Below are positions 33,120-41,654 of a DNA stretch of 64,000 nucleotides, piece after piece. The DNA comes from JAPWJZ01 sp964575605. GTDB taxonomy: Bacteria; Pseudomonadota; Alphaproteobacteria; Micavibrionales; UBA2020. The translations under genes were made by a program, and so were the position numbers. The stretch's first letter is position 1; each line of letters begins with the position of its first letter. The DNA is taken from NCBI GenBank assembly GCA_964575605.1, contig CAZNRN010000005.1, forward strand, positions 62,001 through 126,000, given 5' to 3'. The notes below the pieces were generated by a model. It was not told the DNA's origin. It worked only from the letters and a program-made list of their open reading frames with translations, and ran no database searches.

Positions 33120-33455
33120 TTATTTAGCGGGGCTTTTGGGCGCTTCCGTCGGGCCGCCAACGGCCCATTTCCAGTCTACACCTTCGAGCTCGATGCAGGC
33201 CTCGAGGTTATCCTTCACACCCAGCTGCACCCATTCGCGGGTGTCGGGGTTGACGAAGAGCATATGGTTGCGGGCATAGACGTCGATGCTGTCGGCGGTA
33301 TAGGCGAACTTGGCGTTCTGGTTCAGCAGCCGCAGCATTTCATCCAGATGCAGGCAGCGCGGGAAACTGGATGCAGCTGTAACGGCCTCCGGCTTTTGCG
33401 CCGGGGCGGCGCAGGCGGCAAGTAAAATAAGTGCGGCGAAGGCGAGGGCTCTCAT
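33120..33455 (-). CDS. Small lipoprotein
   Basis: The product has 111 residues. MRALAFAALILLAACAAP has a lipobox (LAAC, Cys15). The mature part contains two further cysteines (FPRCLHLDEML and LEACIELEGV) and a strand-rich core (SIDVYARNHMLFVNPDTREW). It ends KSPAK. The start overlaps the stop of the GGDEF gene by four bases, so the lipoprotein and the cyclase are made together. It could serve as a periplasmic partner of the CHASE sensor. Confidence 0.72.
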   Translation of the reverse strand: MRALAFAALILLAACAAPAQKPEAVTAASSFPRCLHLDEMLRLLNQNAKFAYTADSIDVYARNHMLFVNPDTREWVQLGVKDNLEACIELEGVDWKWAVGGPTEAPKSPAK

Positions 33456-35467
33456 TTATGCACACGCATCTGGTCGTTGGCGGTATAGACGGCGTATTTC
33501 ATCGACTTGTCCTTCTTCGCCTTGTACATCGCGGCATCGGCGCAGGTGATCAGGCGGTCGGCGTCCTGCGCGTCATCGGGATAGAAGGCGACGCCGATTG
33601 ATGACGTAATGACGTGTTTCAGGTCATCAAGCTCGACCGGCACCTGCAGGCTTTCCAGCAGGCGGTCGATGATCTTGTAACATTCGGCGCGGTCGGCCAG
33701 CCCATCCGCCATGATGGTGAATTCGTCGCCGCCCATGCGCGCGGCGGTATCGGATTCACGGATGACTTCACCCAGATGCCTTGCGAAGGTTTTCAGGATG
33801 ATGTCGCCCGCGGCATGGCCGTATTTGTCGTTGATGGGCTTGAAGTCGTTCAGGTCGCAGTAGATGACGCCGACTTTCTTGTGCGTGCGCTCGGCGCGTA
33901 CCAGCGCTTTTTTCAGGTGTTCCGACAACAGCGCGCGGTTGGCGAGGCCGGTCATCTGGTCGTGGCGCGCCATGTGGGACAGCTGCTGCTCGAAGCCCTT
34001 GCGTTCGGTGATGTCGTGGAAGATCAGCACTGCGCCCGTCACGTCGTCGCCCTCGAACAGCGGCGAGGCTGTGTATTCGACGTTGAACGGCTTGCCTTCC
34101 TTGCGCCAGAAGACATGGTCGCTGGTGGTGCAGATCTTGCCGTCCAGCAGCACCTGCGTAATCACGCTGTCGGCCTTGTGGATCGGCTTGCCGTCTTCGG
34201 TCGCGTGGTGGATGAGGGTGTGATGGTCCTGCCCCACCAGCTCGCGCTTGGAATAGCCCAGAAGCGCGGTCGCGCGGGGGTTGCAGAAAGTGATGTTGCC
34301 TGTTGTGTCCAATCCCACGATGCCTTCGTGGGTTGACAGCAATATCATCTCGATGCGTTTTTTCTGGCGCGCGACTTCCTGCGTGCGGTCCTCGACCTCC
34401 ATGCTGATGCGTTCATGTTCGCGCAGGCGCGAGATGAGGTAGAAGGCCAGCAGCGCCGTCACGAATACGCCGCCCAGCAGGATAGCGAAGGTGCCGGGGT
34501 GCGTCTTGATGGTGAAATAGCCGGGGGCGGCCATCATCACCGCTTCCCATTTACGGCCGCCGACTTCAAAGATTCCGTTACTTTTAAGCAGTTTGTTTTC
34601 GTGCAGGTCTTCGAGAACTTGGGCCTCGGTGAATTTCTCCATCTTGGTGGAGCGTACATAGAGATTCTGGGCTTCGCCCTCGGCCGAGATGTCGCGGATG
34701 ACGATATTGATGCCGGCAGGCTGCAGCGGCTTCAAGGCGGCTTCGATCAGTTTGGGCATCGAAATCACCGTGACGACGAAACCCTCCATCATCTCATAGG
34801 TTTCGCCGTCGGCGCCGGGGGCTTTTTTCTCGCGGTAAATGGGCACGGCGAAAAGGACACCTTCGTGGCCTTCGACCTTGCCCCATTCGCGGAATAAATT
34901 GGAGGCCTGCACCTGCCTGGTGTCGCGCGCGGCTTCGAGCGCGGGGGCGGTATCTGCGTCGGAAGCGATATCGTAACCCATCATCCGCTCGTTGTCTTTC
35001 AGCGGCTGCGCGTAATAAAGCGGGAAGTATTCCTCGCGGATTTTGGCATCGACAAGGTTGCCGTCAGCATCCTTCTCCATCAGCTTGAAGCCCGGAATAT
35101 AGGCCTGTTCCTTCTTCACATAGGCATCACGCTCGGCCTTGCGTATGCGCGGCGCCCATTCGATGGCTTCGAGATAAGGATGATCTTTTACCAGCTGCTT
35201 GGTAAAGACGTTGAACTCGTTCGGCGTCACCATGTCGTCGTCGGATCGGTAGAAGGCGGTGAGGGTGTTCAGCAGGATTTTGTTGTCATTCAGCATTTTG
35301 CCGATGATCTGCAAACGCTCTTGCGCGGCGCGATCGAATTCCTTGCGCACATGTTCTTCCTGCGACTGCTGGTAATTCCACGACAGCGCGACCGAGGCAA
35401 GCAGCCCCAGCCCCAGCACCAGCATGACAAAGGCATATTCCCCGTAAAGACGCCTGATAAAAGCCAT
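33452..35467 (-). CDS. CHASE-PAS-GGDEF diguanylate cyclase
   Basis: The product has about 671 residues. The order is: membrane helix (residues 12-30), periplasmic CHASE sensor (about 60-270, with LEAIEWAPRI and YDIASDADTAPALEAARDT), second helix (FAILLGGVFVTALLAFYLIS), coiled linker, PAS (about 345-460, GIVGLDTTGNITFCNPRATA) and GGDEF cyclase (about 490-671). The active-site GGDEF is intact near 579-583. An RESD, five residues before it, fits the inhibitory I-site. It should make cyclic-di-GMP in response to a periplasmic signal. The start at 35467 has CGGGGGC upstream and avoids a long unsupported N-terminus. It is transcribed divergently from the phosphatase gene. Confidence 0.93.
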   Translation of the reverse strand: MAFIRRLYGEYAFVMLVLGLGLLASVALSWNYQQSQEEHVRKEFDRAAQERLQIIGKMLNDNKILLNTLTAFYRSDDDMVTPNEFNVFTKQLVKDHPYLEAIEWAPRIRKAERDAYVKKEQAYIPGFKLMEKDADGNLVDAKIREEYFPLYYAQPLKDNERMMGYDIASDADTAPALEAARDTRQVQASNLFREWGKVEGHEGVLFAVPIYREKKAPGADGETYEMMEGFVVTVISMPKLIEAALKPLQPAGINIVIRDISAEGEAQNLYVRSTKMEKFTEAQVLEDLHENKLLKSNGIFEVGGRKWEAVMMAAPGYFTIKTHPGTFAILLGGVFVTALLAFYLISRLREHERISMEVEDRTQEVARQKKRIEMILLSTHEGIVGLDTTGNITFCNPRATALLGYSKRELVGQDHHTLIHHATEDGKPIHKADSVITQVLLDGKICTTSDHVFWRKEGKPFNVEYTASPLFEGDDVTGAVLIFHDITERKGFEQQLSHMARHDQMTGLANRALLSEHLKKALVRAERTHKKVGVIYCDLNDFKPINDKYGHAAGDIILKTFARHLGEVIRESDTAARMGGDEFTIMADGLADRAECYKIIDRLLESLQVPVELDDLKHVITSSIGVAFYPDDAQDADRLITCADAAMYKAKKDKSMKYAVYTANDQMRVHK

Positions 35468-35539
35468 GTTTGCCCCCGTTAGCTTTTGAGCTATAAGGAT
35501 AGCCAGTTTAGACACCCAAGTCCATGAGAGGAGCCCTCG

Positions 35540-36121
35540 ATGCTGCCCCGTTCCTTTTACTTCGTGCGCCATGGCGAAACCGCCTGGAACAAGGAGGGCA
35601 AGATACAGGGCCATACCGATATCCCCCTGAATGACACCGGCCGCAGACAGGCGGAGCAGGCGATTTCCGTGCTGGCGCGCATGCCGATCGATATCATCGT
35701 CGCAAGCTCACTTGCCCGCGCTTATGAAACAGCGGCAATCATCAACGCCGGCCTGCAGAAACCTTTGGTGGTGGAGGAGGGGTTGAAGGAGCGCAATTAT
35801 GGCGCCTTCGAAGGCATGAACATCGATGAAATGGATGCGCTCAAGGCCGGTATGATGGAAAAAGGCCTCGCGCCCGAAGAGAACGGGTATCCCTGCCCGC
35901 CGGAGGGGGAGCCCTATGCCGATTTCAGGCTGCGCTCGATCGCCGCCTTCAAGAAGCATCTCGAAGAAAACACTGGCAAAAATATCCTTTTCGTCGCGCA
36001 CGGCGGGGTCTATCGCGTGCTGCGCCGCTGCCTGTTTACCGAGCTGGACCACAGCGCCAACGTCCAGCCTTTCCATTTCGAGAAAAAGGACGAAGGCTGG
36101 TTTTTAAATCACCTTCTTTGA
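35540..36121 (+). CDS. Histidine phosphatase family protein
   Basis: The product has 193 residues. FYFVRHGETAWNKEGKIQGH contains the catalytic RHGE motif of the phosphoglycerate mutase-like branch. The second active-site His is in FVAHGGVYRVLRRC, and the acid Glu in LKERNYGAFEGM. AGAGGAG lies seven bases before the ATG. Typical members remove phosphate from sugars, cofactors or nucleotides; the specific substrate cannot be read from the sequence. Confidence 0.9.
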   Translation: MLPRSFYFVRHGETAWNKEGKIQGHTDIPLNDTGRRQAEQAISVLARMPIDIIVASSLARAYETAAIINAGLQKPLVVEEGLKERNYGAFEGMNIDEMDALKAGMMEKGLAPEENGYPCPPEGEPYADFRLRSIAAFKKHLEENTGKNILFVAHGGVYRVLRRCLFTELDHSANVQPFHFEKKDEGWFLNHLL

Positions 36122-36250
36122 ACGCCCGTTCTGAAACCAGTTTCTTCTGGCAAGCGGCCTTAACAATTACTAGAATGCTGGTAGCAAAGAAGTGCAGCCA
36201 GGGAGTGATTCCCAAGGCGCCACAATGCCCCCAAATTCAGCGTTAGCACC

Positions 36251-37201
36251 ATGTCCGACCCGACGACTAATCCGGAAGACGAAGAGCATGTTGAAATTCT
36301 GCGCAGCTTCAACCGCATGTACGTCCAGAAAATCGGCGGGTTGAACGAAGGCTTTTACGGCAGCAAATATTCGCTCACTTCCGTGCGTGTGCTCTATGCC
36401 ATCAAGGACGACAACTGCAATACGGCAGCCGCGCTGTGCCGCGATTTGTCGCTGGACGGCGGGTATGTCAGCCGTATCCTCGGGCTCTTCGAGCGTGACG
36501 GGCTGATTACCAAGGAAAAATCGCAAAAAGACGGCCGCCAGTATGAATTGCAGCTGACCGAAAAGGGTCGCGCGCTCTATGACGACATCAACCGCCACGC
36601 CCGCAACGATATCATGAAGCTGCTGGCGCCGCTCACGCCCGCGCAGCGGCGTTCGCTGGTGGCGGCGACAGGCTGCATCCGCGTGCTGCTCGAAGGCCAT
36701 GTGAAAAAAGAAGTGCCGCAGGGCGTCGTGACGCTGCGCGCGCACCGCGTCGGCGATATGGGCCTGATTTTGCACAACCATACAGTGCGCTTCGCCGAGG
36801 AATACGGCTGGAACCATGAATTCGAGGCGCTGGTGGTCGAGAAGGTGGCGGAGTTCATCCGTAACTTCAATCCTGCAAAGGACCGGTGCTGGGTTGCCGA
36901 CCTTGGCGGTAATATAGTGGGCTCACTATTCCTTGTCGCCAATACCGAAGAGCTGGGGGAGCTGCGCCTGTTATACGTTGATAAAGAATCGCGCGGCATG
37001 GGCATCGGCCAGAGCCTGCTGAACGAAGCCATCGGCTTTGCGCGCCGCGCGGGGTATAAAAAACTGCGCATGGAAACCGAAAGCGTCGTCAGCTTCGCCG
37101 CCGCGCTGTTCGAGGCGGCGGGCATGCAAATCGTCAAATCCACCCCGCACGTGCGTTTCGGCAAAGAGCTTGTCAACCAGCAGTGGGAACTGGCACTCTA
37201 G
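36251..37201 (+). CDS. MarR-GNAT fusion regulator/acetyltransferase
   Basis: The product has 316 residues. Residues 1-150 form a MarR winged helix (SLTSVRVLYAI, LSLDGGYVSRILGLFERDGL, DGRQYELQLTEKG). Residues 165-316 form a GNAT acetyltransferase with the acetyl-CoA motif YVDKESRGMGIGQSLLNEAI. Such fusions are widespread in proteobacteria and couple DNA binding with small-molecule or protein acetylation. The gene ends five bases before exonuclease III. Confidence 0.92.
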   Translation: MSDPTTNPEDEEHVEILRSFNRMYVQKIGGLNEGFYGSKYSLTSVRVLYAIKDDNCNTAAALCRDLSLDGGYVSRILGLFERDGLITKEKSQKDGRQYELQLTEKGRALYDDINRHARNDIMKLLAPLTPAQRRSLVAATGCIRVLLEGHVKKEVPQGVVTLRAHRVGDMGLILHNHTVRFAEEYGWNHEFEALVVEKVAEFIRNFNPAKDRCWVADLGGNIVGSLFLVANTEELGELRLLYVDKESRGMGIGQSLLNEAIGFARRAGYKKLRMETESVVSFAAALFEAAGMQIVKSTPHVRFGKELVNQQWELAL

Positions 37202-37206
37202 CCCCC

Positions 37207-37974
37207 ATGAAGATCGCCAGCTGGAACGTCAATTCTGTCAGGTTGAGGCTGCCCAATATCGTGGCATGGATTGAAAAGGCCGCGCCCGATGTCGTCTGCC
37301 TCCAGGAACTGAAATGCCAGAACGACCAGTTCCCGCTCGATGATTTCAAAAAGGCCGGGTACGACGCCGCCGTTTTCGGCCAGAAATCGTGGAACGGCGT
37401 CGCGCTGATGTCGCGGCATAAAATCGACAACGTGAAAAACGGCCTGCCGGGCGACGACACCGACGAACAGTCGCGTTATATCGAGGCGACGGTGCAGGGG
37501 ATGCGCATCGCTTCCATCTACTTGCCGAACGGCAATCCCGTCGACAGCGAAAAATTCCCCTATAAGCTGAAGTGGTTCGACCGCCTGATCAGTCATGCGC
37601 GGAGCTTGCTGTCGCAGCATGTGCCCGTGGTGCTGGCAGGCGATTACAACGTCATCCCCGAAGCGCGTGACTGCCACGACCCGAAGGTCTGGGAGGGCGA
37701 CGCGCTCTTCCTGCCCGACAGCCGCCGGAAACTGCGCGCGCTGCTCAACCTCGGCTATACCGACGCGCTGCGTGTCTTCAACGACAAGAACCACCAGTTC
37801 ACGTTTTGGGATTATCAGGCGGGCTGTTGGCCCCGCAATGCGGGCATCCGCATCGACCATATCCTCTGCTCACCGCTGGCCGCCGACCGCCTTGAAGCCT
37901 GCATCATCGACGCCGGCCCGCGCGGGGAGGAAAAAGCCTCCGACCATACGCCAATTATGGCGACTTTCAGGTAA
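37207..37974 (+). CDS. xth: Exodeoxyribonuclease III
   Basis: The product has 255 residues. It is an AP endonuclease and 3'-5' exonuclease of base-excision repair. The conserved parts are MKIASWNVNSVRLRLP, VCLQELKCQ (metal-binding Glu), GDYNVIPEARD (catalytic Asp and Asn), WDYQAGCWPRN and the C-terminal SDHTPI with the active-site His. The ATG at 37207 is chosen over an upstream GTG frame because the family starts at MKI. No clear ribosome site; it may depend on translation from the gene upstream. Confidence 0.95.
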   Translation: MKIASWNVNSVRLRLPNIVAWIEKAAPDVVCLQELKCQNDQFPLDDFKKAGYDAAVFGQKSWNGVALMSRHKIDNVKNGLPGDDTDEQSRYIEATVQGMRIASIYLPNGNPVDSEKFPYKLKWFDRLISHARSLLSQHVPVVLAGDYNVIPEARDCHDPKVWEGDALFLPDSRRKLRALLNLGYTDALRVFNDKNHQFTFWDYQAGCWPRNAGIRIDHILCSPLAADRLEACIIDAGPRGEEKASDHTPIMATFR

Positions 37975-37995
37975 AAGCAGCCTTCATATTCAATA

Positions 37996-38024
37996 TTGAA
38001 ACCGGACGTGTATTATGGTAATGT
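37996..38024 (+). promoter_or_regulatory. Promoter containing TATTATGGTAA
   Basis: TTGAAA (37996-38001), 17 bases and TAATGT (38019-38024). The exact 11-mer TATTATGGTAA (38011-38021, reverse of TTACCATAATA) overlaps the spacer and -10 box. A factor bound there would block RNA polymerase, in contrast to the upstream placement in the LNF promoters. Confidence 0.5.
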
Positions 38025-38078
38025 ATTCCGGCTTAAGATAATTTATCCATGTTTTTCAGATATTTGGGAGAATGGCAT

Positions 38079-38720
38079 ATGAAATGGGACTTGCTGACAG
38101 CGCCGATGCAGCTTGTGCTGATCCCCCTTATTACGCTTAAAGACGCGGTATCGCCGCCGTCATCGATGACACTTAACAAGCGTCTGGGGGTCGCCGTGCT
38201 CCACAACCGCGTGACGATTGCCGCTGATGCCCTGAAGAAGGGCGCCAGCCCGCACTGCGAACTGAATGGCGGGATTGGCGTGATGTTACTGCCTTTGCCC
38301 CCCAGCTATGACGGCATTCCTGCCATTTATTCGGCCGCCTTGTGCAGGCAGGCCAAAATCACGGATATGTTGATGGCGGCGGGTGCCGACATCAATGCAA
38401 AGGATGGCGATGGCTATACGGCGCTTCTTAGGGCCGCACATCAAGGCAAGACCGGCACCGTCCGCTTCCTGCTGGAGCGCGGCGCAGATACTTCTATCCC
38501 CGATATCAAGGGCAAGACGGCGCTCGATTACGCGCGCGAAAAACAGCTGGCGGATATCATCGGCCTGCTCAACAATCCACCGCCTGCGCCCCAAGCAGCC
38601 GCCGCTATGCCCTCGGGGGCGTCGCAATCCTTCAACGGTTCGGCGGTCGTGACGGCGCAGCCGGTCGCCGTGAAAGCCCCCTTGCAGCTAAAAAAGCCTT
38701 CCGGTGGCGCAACGCCTTAA
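38079..38720 (+). CDS. Ankyrin-repeat protein (small)
   Basis: The product has 213 residues from MKWDLLTA (GGGAGA about eight bases upstream). Three or four ankyrin repeats are visible (IPAIYSAALCRQAKITDMLM, DGYTALLRAAHQGKTGTVRF, KGKTALDYAREKQLADI). The tail is Pro/Ala/Ser-rich and ends PLQLKKPSGGATP, similar to other tails in the window. It is an adaptor with unknown partner. The N-terminal hydrophobic patch (LTAPMQLVLIPLITL) may be a membrane contact, though it is too short for certainty. Confidence 0.8.
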   Translation: MKWDLLTAPMQLVLIPLITLKDAVSPPSSMTLNKRLGVAVLHNRVTIAADALKKGASPHCELNGGIGVMLLPLPPSYDGIPAIYSAALCRQAKITDMLMAAGADINAKDGDGYTALLRAAHQGKTGTVRFLLERGADTSIPDIKGKTALDYAREKQLADIIGLLNNPPPAPQAAAAMPSGASQSFNGSAVVTAQPVAVKAPLQLKKPSGGATP

Positions 38721-38777
38721 ATAAGCAGCTGATTTCGCAGGTCATTTGACAGATACCGAAATCAACGGTAGCTTACC

Positions 38778-38794
38778 CCTGTTTCAAAAACAGG
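38778..38794 (+). other. Hairpin covering the Shine-Dalgarno of the 38805 gene
   Basis: CCTGTTT (38778-38784) pairs with AAACAGG (38788-38794) around a three-base loop. The right arm contains the AGG of the AGGAG ribosome site (38792-38796), so folding should hinder initiation at 38805. Confidence 0.45.
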
Positions 38795-38804
38795 AGTGCG
38801 CGGT

Positions 38805-40046
38805 ATGCTCGACAACGTCAAAAAAAAGCTGAAAGAATTCAGCCTCGCGAACCTGTTCAACCGCAAGGCAAAACCCAAGGTCGAGGTGCCCAAGGAAATC
38901 GTCGAGGACAAGAACGTCCAGAAGGCGGTCATCAAGCATATCGGCCGCCGCGGCCGCCGCCGCCTTGTGCTGGCCTTTGCGCTGGCTGGCGCCGTGTCGA
39001 CGGGCCTGCAGTATGCGCCCGGACTCGTCTCGAAAGATTTCGACACTTATATGGCCGACAAGGGCTATGCCGGCGATTATTCGCAGCATTTCCACACCAA
39101 GGAAATCCGCGTTTACGACCGTTTCAACCCGCTCTATCCCTTCCACCTCGCGGGCCGCGAAGTGGGCATGATCTGGCACGAGGGGCTGAAGGATTCACAT
39201 GCCACCGCCATCCCGCTCGCCATCGCAACGCCCTTCGTTTACTCGGGCGCGATGATCAAGGGCTTTCTGGACATGGTGCCGGGCAGCAAGCTCGACGCCT
39301 ATTCGATGGCCAACAACGACGACCCCAAGGACCGCGTCAACTTCATCCGCCCGCCCGGCGAATTTTCGCTGCAAGGATTTTTGAAAGACTTCTCGGGCAT
39401 CAAGAGCGAGATGAAATTCCAGAGCAACCACGAAGACATCAAGGACGCGCTGTTCCTCTTCGTCATGCTGCACGAAGCGCGCCACGGCGACCAGGAAAAA
39501 CGCGCTTATATCACCGCCAACGAAAGTGATTCCGACCTCTATGCATTCAAGGTGATGCAGGCGCGCGGAATATCGCCCGAGCTGCTGGCCGAAACCGCGA
39601 CCATCGTGACGCATGCGCGCGCGATTAACTCGGCCATTGGCGGCGATGCCTCCCACGCCTCGACCTTCAGCATGATACGCGGCAAGGTGCGGATTTTCGA
39701 TGCGCACCAGGACGCCGCCGCCTTCGACCGCCTGCATTCGATGCTACGCGAGGCCGACGCGCTGAACGACGACGCGTTTGAACCCACGATGCCGTCCGGC
39801 AACCGTTTTTACCAGATCGCCCGCGCCATGCATGAACGCGGCCTGCTGGACAAAGACCCCGGCATGAAGAACGCGGCCGCCGCGTTTATCAACGCCGTCG
39901 TCTACTTCAACGGCCAGTCGGGCGGTGCAATCATCGACCAGAAATACGACCGCGCGAAAATCGACTTCAGCTACCTGACCAAGGAATACGTGCCGGTGCC
40001 CGACAAGCTCAAGGTTCCCGCAACCGCGCCGAAACCGGGGGCATAA
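38805..40046 (+). CDS. Putative HExxH metallopeptidase-like protein
   Basis: The product has 413 residues. The ATG at 38805 has AGGAG eight bases upstream; a GTG at 38796 overlaps that site. The N-terminus is basic with an amphipathic piece (VKKKLKEFSLANLFNR), followed by a hydrophobic helix near 54-70 (RLVLAFALAGAVSTGLQ). H223-E-A-R-H227 in VMLHEARHGDQ is an HExxH motif, and NESDSDLYAF (Glu240) could give the third ligand. The pattern resembles the HExxH protein at 3816-6260. A polar C-terminus ends ATAPKPGA. It is followed after three bases by a small membrane-associated protein gene. Substrate unknown. Confidence 0.62.
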   Translation: MLDNVKKKLKEFSLANLFNRKAKPKVEVPKEIVEDKNVQKAVIKHIGRRGRRRLVLAFALAGAVSTGLQYAPGLVSKDFDTYMADKGYAGDYSQHFHTKEIRVYDRFNPLYPFHLAGREVGMIWHEGLKDSHATAIPLAIATPFVYSGAMIKGFLDMVPGSKLDAYSMANNDDPKDRVNFIRPPGEFSLQGFLKDFSGIKSEMKFQSNHEDIKDALFLFVMLHEARHGDQEKRAYITANESDSDLYAFKVMQARGISPELLAETATIVTHARAINSAIGGDASHASTFSMIRGKVRIFDAHQDAAAFDRLHSMLREADALNDDAFEPTMPSGNRFYQIARAMHERGLLDKDPGMKNAAAAFINAVVYFNGQSGGAIIDQKYDRAKIDFSYLTKEYVPVPDKLKVPATAPKPGA

Positions 40047-40049
40047 CAG

Positions 40050-40427
40050 ATGAAAAAACTTTTCAATTTCCTCGCGGCCCGTTCCGAATTCCAGCCGACG
40101 CTGGGTTACGCCGTGCTGCGCCCCTTCATGGGCGGCGGCGAAGTGAATAGCGCGCTTTACAACCTGTTCAAGCTGAAAAACGGCGGGCGCATTACGGAGC
40201 GCGCGGTTTTCCTTGGCACTGCTTTTGCGGCTGCCGCAGCCCTGCCGCTAACGGCGCCCGTTGCGCTGTCGACGGTGTTCCTTGGCGCAGCCGCGCTGAC
40301 CGCTGGCAAAACAGTCGGCATCCTTGCGGGCAAAGTGGCAGACTTCTTTATCGAAGACATCAACAGCCGCGTCATCCCGCGGCGCGAGGCCGCGAAACAG
40401 GCGCAGCAGAACAAACCCCGGCCTTAA
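40050..40427 (+). CDS. Small hydrophobic-core protein
   Basis: The product has 125 residues. MKKLFNFLAARSEF is amphipathic. Residues 45-95 are strongly hydrophobic (AVFLGTAFAAAAALPLTAPV, ALSTVFLGAAALTAGKTVGI), probably two membrane helices. The end is basic with KPRP. The gene is three bases after the HExxH gene and is probably its partner. No family is recognised. Confidence 0.6.
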   Translation: MKKLFNFLAARSEFQPTLGYAVLRPFMGGGEVNSALYNLFKLKNGGRITERAVFLGTAFAAAAALPLTAPVALSTVFLGAAALTAGKTVGILAGKVADFFIEDINSRVIPRREAAKQAQQNKPRP

Positions 40428-40439
40428 GATTATATTTGC

Positions 40440-41135
40440 TTAAGCTTCTTTCGTTTCAGGCTGAACGGCGTCCGATGTCTCGACATCGGGGCGGTCGGTA
40501 TGTGCCTGATGCTCGCCTACTTTTTGCGCGGCGTAGAGGACAAGCGCGCAGCCGATGGGGAATATCATTTCATTGATGCCGCGCGTGACGATGCCCCCCA
40601 GCGGAATGGCCTTGTCCGCCTGCGTGACCATCAGGTAGAGGATAAACCCGCCGAAGCCGAAACCCACGCCGCTGCCCGCCAGCACGTGGCCTTTCAGGCC
40701 GACCTTGGTGCGGCGGCCCAGCTGGCCGATAAGAAAACCCAGCACCGCATATTCCAGCCCCTTCAAGCCCGCGAGCAGCATGGGGGAGGGGTTGGCCGCG
40801 GCGACTTGCGAGACGATGCCCAGCGCCTGTGACACGCTTTTGTGTGCGATTTTGGCCACGTAGAAAGCTGCGGGCGCGGCGGCCAGCCCCGCGAAGCCCA
40901 TCACTGGCGCACGCATTTTGCCAGCGGCCAGGCCGACGGCGACGCCTGAACACACCAGCGTCGACCACGAAATCTTCTGCACCGTATCGGCGACAATCTG
41001 TTGCAGCGCCGGAATGCCGGTAAAGAACGCGGCGGCAACCAGCAGAAGTAACTGCATGGCGAGACCCAGCAGCACAGACCACCATGCGGCCTTGAGCAGC
41101 GTCTGTGCGAGATTATCGGCGGAAGTGGCGGACAT
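40440..41135 (-). CDS. Multi-pass membrane protein
   Basis: The product has 231 residues and about five hydrophobic segments (SVLLGLAMQLLLLVAAAFFT, STLVCSGVAVGLAAGKM, LLAGLKGLEYAVLGFLIG, GVGFGFGGFILYLMV, MIFPIGCALVLYAAQKVG), with a charged cytoplasmic end (HTDRPDVETSDAVQPETKEA). No family or transport motif is recognised. It converges with the 40050 gene. Confidence 0.68.
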   Translation of the reverse strand: MSATSADNLAQTLLKAAWWSVLLGLAMQLLLLVAAAFFTGIPALQQIVADTVQKISWSTLVCSGVAVGLAAGKMRAPVMGFAGLAAAPAAFYVAKIAHKSVSQALGIVSQVAAANPSPMLLAGLKGLEYAVLGFLIGQLGRRTKVGLKGHVLAGSGVGFGFGGFILYLMVTQADKAIPLGGIVTRGINEMIFPIGCALVLYAAQKVGEHQAHTDRPDVETSDAVQPETKEA

Positions 41136-41192
41136 GCGAAATTCTCCATTGAATGACCTTCAATGGCAAAAGACGCCTGTTAAGTCAAATGA

Positions 41193-41546
41193 TTACATCC
41201 GCGGCGAGAACGACTTGCCACAGCCGCAGCCGGCGGCTTCGTTGGGGTTGCGGATCTTGAACTGGGATTTGATCATCGAGGTCACGTAGTCGACCTCTGC
41301 CCCACCTAAAAATTGCATCGACATCTTATCGGTCACCAGCACCGCGCCGTCGCGGGTGAAGGTCACGTCGTCGTCGGTGGTTTTATCGTCGAGGTCGAGC
41401 GCATACTGGAAGCCCGAGCAGCCGCCGCCCATGACGGTGACGCGCAGCATCAGGTTCGGGTTGCCTTCTTTTTCGCGCATGAGCAGGAGGCGCTTGGCGG
41501 CGCTCTCGGTCATTGACATATTCGCGGTTTCTTTGGCCTCGGGCAT
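41193..41546 (-). CDS. erpA: Iron-sulfur cluster insertion protein
   Basis: This is an A-type carrier that passes Fe-S clusters to target enzymes. The 117-residue product has the three conserved cysteines: one in GGGCSGFQY and two in AAGCGCGKSF. The linker LGGAEVDYV is typical. The ATG has AGGGAGA eight bases upstream. ErpA and IscA are hard to tell apart by sequence alone. In alphaproteobacteria erpA usually stands next to dgt, as here. Confidence 0.93.
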   Translation of the reverse strand: MPEAKETANMSMTESAAKRLLLMREKEGNPNLMLRVTVMGGGCSGFQYALDLDDKTTDDDVTFTRDGAVLVTDKMSMQFLGGAEVDYVTSMIKSQFKIRNPNEAAGCGCGKSFSPRM

Positions 41547-41654
41547 TATATTGTCTCCCTGCTCTTTACCCTTTAATTATATCGCATAATATGGTTTAAA
41601 AGCATTGTAAATCAACAGATTTCCGGCCTTTCAACCGGCCGGTGTCGTGGGGTC

